Shown: one piece after another, positions 60,624 to 64,000 of the stretch
Layout: each line of letters opens with the position of its first letter
Position numbering within the stretch: position 1 is the stretch's first letter
Assembly (NCBI RefSeq): GCF_022844445.1
Contig: NZ_JALHLS010000005.1
Coordinates: 124,001-188,000, forward strand
Length of the DNA: 64,000 bases
Direction: 5' to 3'
Origin: Hyphomonas sp.
GTDB taxonomy: Bacteria > Pseudomonadota > Alphaproteobacteria > Caulobacterales > Hyphomonadaceae
Program-made: the position numbers and the translations under genes
Notes under the pieces: model-generated
What the model was told of the DNA's origin: nothing
Databases searched by the model: none
The model's input: the letters and a program-made list of their open reading frames with translations, nothing else

Positions 60624-62645
60624 TCAGAACCTCGCGCGGATACCGCCGAAAACGGCGCGGCGTTCAACGGGGTAGTAGATGACTGAAGCCGGCGTTGCGG
60701 TGATCACCGCACCGACATCGCCGGCTGCCTTCTCGTCTGCGAGGTTGCGGGCATCGAGGAAGATGTCGATGTTGTCGGTCGCCTTGAAGCTGCCGGTTAC
60801 GCCGAGCAGCGTGTAGCCGCCGGTCTGGGTCGTGTTGTTATAGTCCGCATATGGGCCGTCGGGCAGCCATTCGAGGTTCGGCGCGATGCTGAACCGGTCT
60901 CCGGAATACTTGATCTCGGCCCGGTAGACATGCTCCGGCACCACCGGAAGCGTGTTGTCGCCGTACTGTGCATCGCCCCGGAAGGAGAAGTCCGAGTACT
61001 GATAGACCTGGCGCAGCGTGATGCGGTCCGTCAGGTCGAGCGAAAGCCCGGCCTCGAGTCCCCTGTGGCGCGTCTTGTCGGCGTTGAAGGTCGTCGCCGG
61101 GATGTCCGGGCCTACCGTAAACTGCAGCATCTCGCCATCGATGTCGGCCGAGTAGATCGCCACATCCCATTCGGCGATGCCGGCGCGCCCGCGCGTGCCG
61201 ATTTCTGCTGTCCAGGCGGTCTGCGCATCGACCGGCACGAAGCTGGCAACCTGGGCGACTTCCGAGAAGCCCGGGAACTCGGCCGAGCGGCTGTAGTTCG
61301 CAAACATCTGGATGTCCGGCGCGATTTCATAGAGCGCGCCGAACTTCGGCGAGAACTCTTCGAACTCCGCCGAGCCCTTCACGTTCGCGGGCAGGGCGTT
61401 GTTCCGGGTCAGCAACTGCTCGCGCTTGCCTTCTGCATAGATCGCCCCGGCCACCAGCGTCAGCTTGTCGGTTACGCCATAGCGGCCCTCGGCATAGACG
61501 TTGCGCGTCCAGGCGTCCTGGTCGGCACCCTGGGTCTGCGTACCGCGGGCGCCGTTGATATTGACGAAGCGCTTGGCATCCACGTCGCCTTCGCGCGCTT
61601 CGGCGCCAATCGTCAGACCGACCGGACCGGCCTGCCATTCATACCGGGTCCAGATGCCCTTATCGAGCGACTCGTTGTCGATCACCTGGAAGATCGGGTG
61701 ATAGAGTTCCTTGTCGTTTAGCCAGAGGCCGGCGGCGAAGCTCGAGTTCTCGAAGTCGATGCGCGTCTGGTTCTGCACACGGATCGACTTGATGTCGCGG
61801 GCCTGGTCACCCACGAAGTTGCCCTGCTTCGGATTCGACAGCACGGTGGCGATGTTCAGCGCGCCGGGCAGTTCCTGGTTGATGTCGTTGACGCTGGCAT
61901 AGAAGCGCGTGGTGATATTGTCGGTGACGTCATAGCCGAGATTGCCGTGGAAGCGCATGGAGTCGCGGTTGACATGGTCACGGTCACCGTTCGACGTATC
62001 AGCGCTGACGGCTGCCCAGGCATCCCACTTGCCGGACGAGACACCGCCCGAGACGAGGCCGCGATAAGTGTCGAAGCTGCCCACATCGCCGCGCACATAA
62101 ATGCCCGGCGCAGTGTCGCCCGTAGGCGTCACGCCGTTGACGGCCCCGCCGAGCGTGCCCGAGCCGAAGCGCAGCGCATTGGCGCCGCGATAAACTTCGA
62201 GGTGATCGAAGAAAATCGGCTCAAGTTCCTGAAAGTCTCCGTTGTCGTCGGCGAGATTGATCGGGGCGCCGTCCTGCAGGAGCGTCAGGCCGCGCATGTG
62301 GAATCCCCGGCTGATGCCCGAGCCGCGGATCGAGACGCGTACTTCCTGACCATAGCGCGGCTGGGTGTAGACACCCGGCGAGAAGGCGAGCGTGTCGCGC
62401 ATCGAAACGAGGAACCGGTCGGCATATTCCTCGTGGGTGATGACATCGGTGCCGCCTGGTGTGGCAGAGGCGCGGGCCTGTGCTTCAGCGGCGGCGGCGG
62501 TCGAGGTGACGATGATCGTCTCCTCGATGCGCACGTCGTCTTCGGTGTCTTCGATGGCTTGGGCTGCGGCTGGAAGGCTTGCCCAGACCGCAAGGCCAAG
62601 GGCGGAAAGGCTCAGCGCGGAGCCCGTCTTGAAGGTGAGTTTCAT
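60624..62645 (-). CDS. TonB-dependent outer-membrane receptor (siderophore type)
   Basis: The 673-residue receptor has a signal peptide (about 1-30), a TonB-box-like segment (ETIIVTSTA, about 47-55), the plug domain (residues about 65-190; SIRGSGISRGFHMRGLTLLQDGAPINLADD and GANALRFGSGTLGGAVN), and a 22-strand barrel ending in the C-terminal aromatic (GIRARF). It probably imports ferric siderophores or another metal chelate. With PepSY and DUF2946 genes it forms a minus-strand uptake group. Confidence 0.93.
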   Translation of the reverse strand: MKLTFKTGSALSLSALGLAVWASLPAAAQAIEDTEDDVRIEETIIVTSTAAAAEAQARASATPGGTDVITHEEYADRFLVSMRDTLAFSPGVYTQPRYGQEVRVSIRGSGISRGFHMRGLTLLQDGAPINLADDNGDFQELEPIFFDHLEVYRGANALRFGSGTLGGAVNGVTPTGDTAPGIYVRGDVGSFDTYRGLVSGGVSSGKWDAWAAVSADTSNGDRDHVNRDSMRFHGNLGYDVTDNITTRFYASVNDINQELPGALNIATVLSNPKQGNFVGDQARDIKSIRVQNQTRIDFENSSFAAGLWLNDKELYHPIFQVIDNESLDKGIWTRYEWQAGPVGLTIGAEAREGDVDAKRFVNINGARGTQTQGADQDAWTRNVYAEGRYGVTDKLTLVAGAIYAEGKREQLLTRNNALPANVKGSAEFEEFSPKFGALYEIAPDIQMFANYSRSAEFPGFSEVAQVASFVPVDAQTAWTAEIGTRGRAGIAEWDVAIYSADIDGEMLQFTVGPDIPATTFNADKTRHRGLEAGLSLDLTDRITLRQVYQYSDFSFRGDAQYGDNTLPVVPEHVYRAEIKYSGDRFSIAPNLEWLPDGPYADYNNTTQTGGYTLLGVTGSFKATDNIDIFLDARNLADEKAAGDVGAVITATPASVIYYPVERRAVFGGIRARF

Positions 62646-62722
62646 GGATCTTGTCTTCAGATGAAAGTGATCCGGACGGGAGACGTCCGGCAGTCAGCCC
62701 CTCCGTGGAGGGACGGCTAGGA

Positions 62723-63136
62723 TCAGGCTTTCAGGAAGACGGGTGGGGCGCGTGAGCCGAGCGGGGGCCCGCGCGGCATGGCCCAGAAGCGGACGTCGCT
62801 GCGCGGGGCGATTTCGGGTTCAGGCGCGCTGAATGCAGGCGCGGCGACGTCCGGCACCACCGGCACCGTGGCGCCCTGGGCGAGCACGCAGTCATGGCAG
62901 TCGTGGCTCTCATCCGGCAGATCGCCGGCGGCCTTGTCGGCGAGCAGGGCAGCAAGATCGGCCCCAAGCGCGCTGGCGCCGGCGGACATTTCCTTGCCCG
63001 GCATCGCGCAGACGATGGCAGCAACCTCGCCCGGCCGCGACATGGCAGCGGCCATCGCACCCGGCATCAGCGCCTGGGTAACGAGGGCGAGCATGGCCAG
63101 CACGCGCGCGAGCAAAATGGCGGTGTTTCCCCACAT
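62723..63136 (-). CDS. DUF2946-like small exported protein
   Basis: The ~137-residue protein has a hydrophobic N-terminus acting as signal or anchor (LLARVLAMLALVTQALMPGA), a metal-like cluster DESHDCHDC at about residue 75-85, and a Pro-rich tail ending RAPPVFLKA, typical of DUF2946 proteins encoded near TonB receptors of copper or metal uptake. The start may be 63136 or the upstream in-frame 63205. It lies upstream of the TonB gene in the same direction with a gap of 77 bases. Confidence 0.7.
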   Translation of the reverse strand: MWGNTAILLARVLAMLALVTQALMPGAMAAAMSRPGEVAAIVCAMPGKEMSAGASALGADLAALLADKAAGDLPDESHDCHDCVLAQGATVPVVPDVAAPAFSAPEPEIAPRSDVRFWAMPRGPPLGSRAPPVFLKA

Positions 63137-63297
63137 CGCCGGCAGAAATATCAGGTTTCCGGCCGGCGAGAACAGTCCGCTTCGCCGCAGGTGGCCGGCC
63201 CACATAATTACCCCACGGAAACCCTAGCCGACCCGCGCCCGCTCCCCTAGGGTCGCCCCCGCTAACAAGCCTGCAAACAACACAAGGGAGGGCCACC

Positions 63298-64000
63298 ATG
63301 AGCCTGTTCGATCTGAAGGGTAAATCCGCCATCATAACCGGTTCGTCGCGCGGTATCGGCCGGGCGATTGCCGAAGCCATGGCCGACCAGGGCGCCCGCG
63401 TTGTCATCTCCTCGCGCAAGCCGGGCCCCTGCGAGGAAGTCGCTGCCGCCATCAACAAGAAGCACGGCGACGGCACGGCCATCGCGATCCCCGCGAACAT
63501 CTCCTCGAAGGAAGACCTGCAGGCGATGGTCGACGAGACCAACAAGTCGTTCGGCAAGATCGACATCGTCGTCTGCAACGCGGCGTCGAACCCCTATTAC
63601 GGCCCGATGGCCGGCATCTCGGATGATGCCTTCACGAAGATCCTGCAGAACAACATCATCTCGAACCACTGGCTGATCCAGATGTGCGCCCCGCAGATGC
63701 GGGAGCGCAAAGACGGCGCCATCATCATCGTCTCGTCCATCGGCGGCCTGCGCGCCTCGCCCGTGATCGGCGCCTACAACATCTCCAAGGCGGCCGATTT
63801 TCAACTCGCCCGCAACCTCGCTGCCGAGTTCGGCGCCGACAATATCCGCGTCAACTGTATTGCGCCCGGCCTGATCAAAACCGACTTCGCCAAGGCTCTC
63901 TGGGACAATCCGGAAACGCTGAAACGCGCCCTCACTGGCACACCGCTGAAGCGTATCGGCGACCCGGAAGAGATCGCCGGCGCGGCTGTCTACCTCGCCT
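63298..64000 (+). CDS. short-chain dehydrogenase/reductase (3' end beyond the window)
   Basis: At least 234 residues of an SDR enzyme start at ATG 63298, preceded by AAGGGAGGG. It has the NAD(P) motif TGSSRGIGRAIAEAM, NAAS, the catalytic Ser in IIIVSSIGG and YxxxK as YNISK, plus NCIAPGLIKTDF. Such enzymes oxidise or reduce hydroxyl/keto groups; this one resembles fatty-acid or sugar-type SDRs. The frame is open at the right edge, so the C-terminus is missing. Confidence 0.9.
   Translation, partial: MSLFDLKGKSAIITGSSRGIGRAIAEAMADQGARVVISSRKPGPCEEVAAAINKKHGDGTAIAIPANISSKEDLQAMVDETNKSFGKIDIVVCNAASNPYYGPMAGISDDAFTKILQNNIISNHWLIQMCAPQMRERKDGAIIIVSSIGGLRASPVIGAYNISKAADFQLARNLAAEFGADNIRVNCIAPGLIKTDFAKALWDNPETLKRALTGTPLKRIGDPEEIAGAAVYLA

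Noticed and set aside
1-64000. CRISPR arrays, tRNA or rRNA genes, and complete insertion sequences
   Set aside because: I looked for regularly spaced repeats, tRNA T-loop patterns, transposase domains and rRNA blocks and found none.

Overview
The window is a GC-rich, gene-dense bacterial chromosome segment. I read it as an alphaproteobacterium, most likely Caulobacterales/Hyphomonadaceae-like. The evidence is the recO-era-rnc-acpS-pdxJ-pyrE-rsh-rpoZ cluster, an ileS-lspA-BamF-like-M16-M16 block, a ygfZ-tag-HD-NadQ block, a Bpt-type N-end-rule leucyltransferase, a TipF-like degenerate EAL protein with a perfect TTAA-N7-TTAA CtrA-type site upstream, and a TonB-rich, lipoprotein-rich envelope repertoire. 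No rRNA, tRNA, CRISPR array, complete insertion sequence or prophage was found; it looks like core chromosome with small decayed or accessory insertions.

Layout. 0.4-5 kb: a small secreted protein, a penicillin-acylase-family lipoprotein, a DUF1801 protein, a beta-hydroxyacid dehydrogenase and an orphan MotB-like protein ended by a good terminator. 5-10.5 kb: Bpt, then a compact TRAP transporter operon (TakP-like binding protein, small and large permeases) that runs into a class I aminotransferase. 10-14 kb: small lipoproteins, LemA, a phosphatase 3' remnant, a sirtuin, a GNAT acetyltransferase, and a 35-bp inverted repeat. 14-18 kb: parC, an extensin-family protein and a GST. 17.8-24.6 kb: the overlapping minus-strand core cluster recO to rpoZ (lepB is absent from its usual place). 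24.7-29 kb: NYN-domain protein, LpxR-like protein, and nrdA with twin NrdR-type boxes. 29-38.5 kb: a hydrolase remnant, S9 peptidase, ThDP enzyme, feruloyl-CoA-synthase-like ligase, M20 peptidase and a voltage-gated-type K+ channel. 38.5-44.2 kb: a frameshifted gene, then ygfZ, tag, two tandem related lipoproteins, a FabH-like synthase, a 49-codon membrane protein, an HD hydrolase and NadQ. 44.2-51.2 kb: a probable inactive/active M16 pair, BamF-like lipoprotein, lspA, ileS. 51.4-57.5 kb: YbjN protein, ribF, MaoC hydratase, HAD phosphatase, lipoprotein, TipF-like protein and an FAH-family hydrolase. 57.5-64 kb: a lone GmrSD-like DUF262/DUF1524 protein, a TonB receptor-PepSY-DUF2946 metal/siderophore uptake group, and an SDR cut by the window edge.

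How it fits together. The core blocks cover translation, stringent response, DNA topology and repair, deoxynucleotide and cofactor supply, and outer-membrane/lipoprotein assembly. The accessory genes suggest a marine-type heterotroph taking up keto acids (TRAP) and metal chelates (TonB/PepSY), and degrading peptides and perhaps hydroxycinnamates. The features most worth a second look are non-coding: a short C-rich repeat found just downstream of at least four stop codons, the 35-bp inverted repeat flanking gene fragments, the hairpin abutting a start codon at 10740, and the CtrA-type site plus tandem hairpins ahead of the TipF-like gene.
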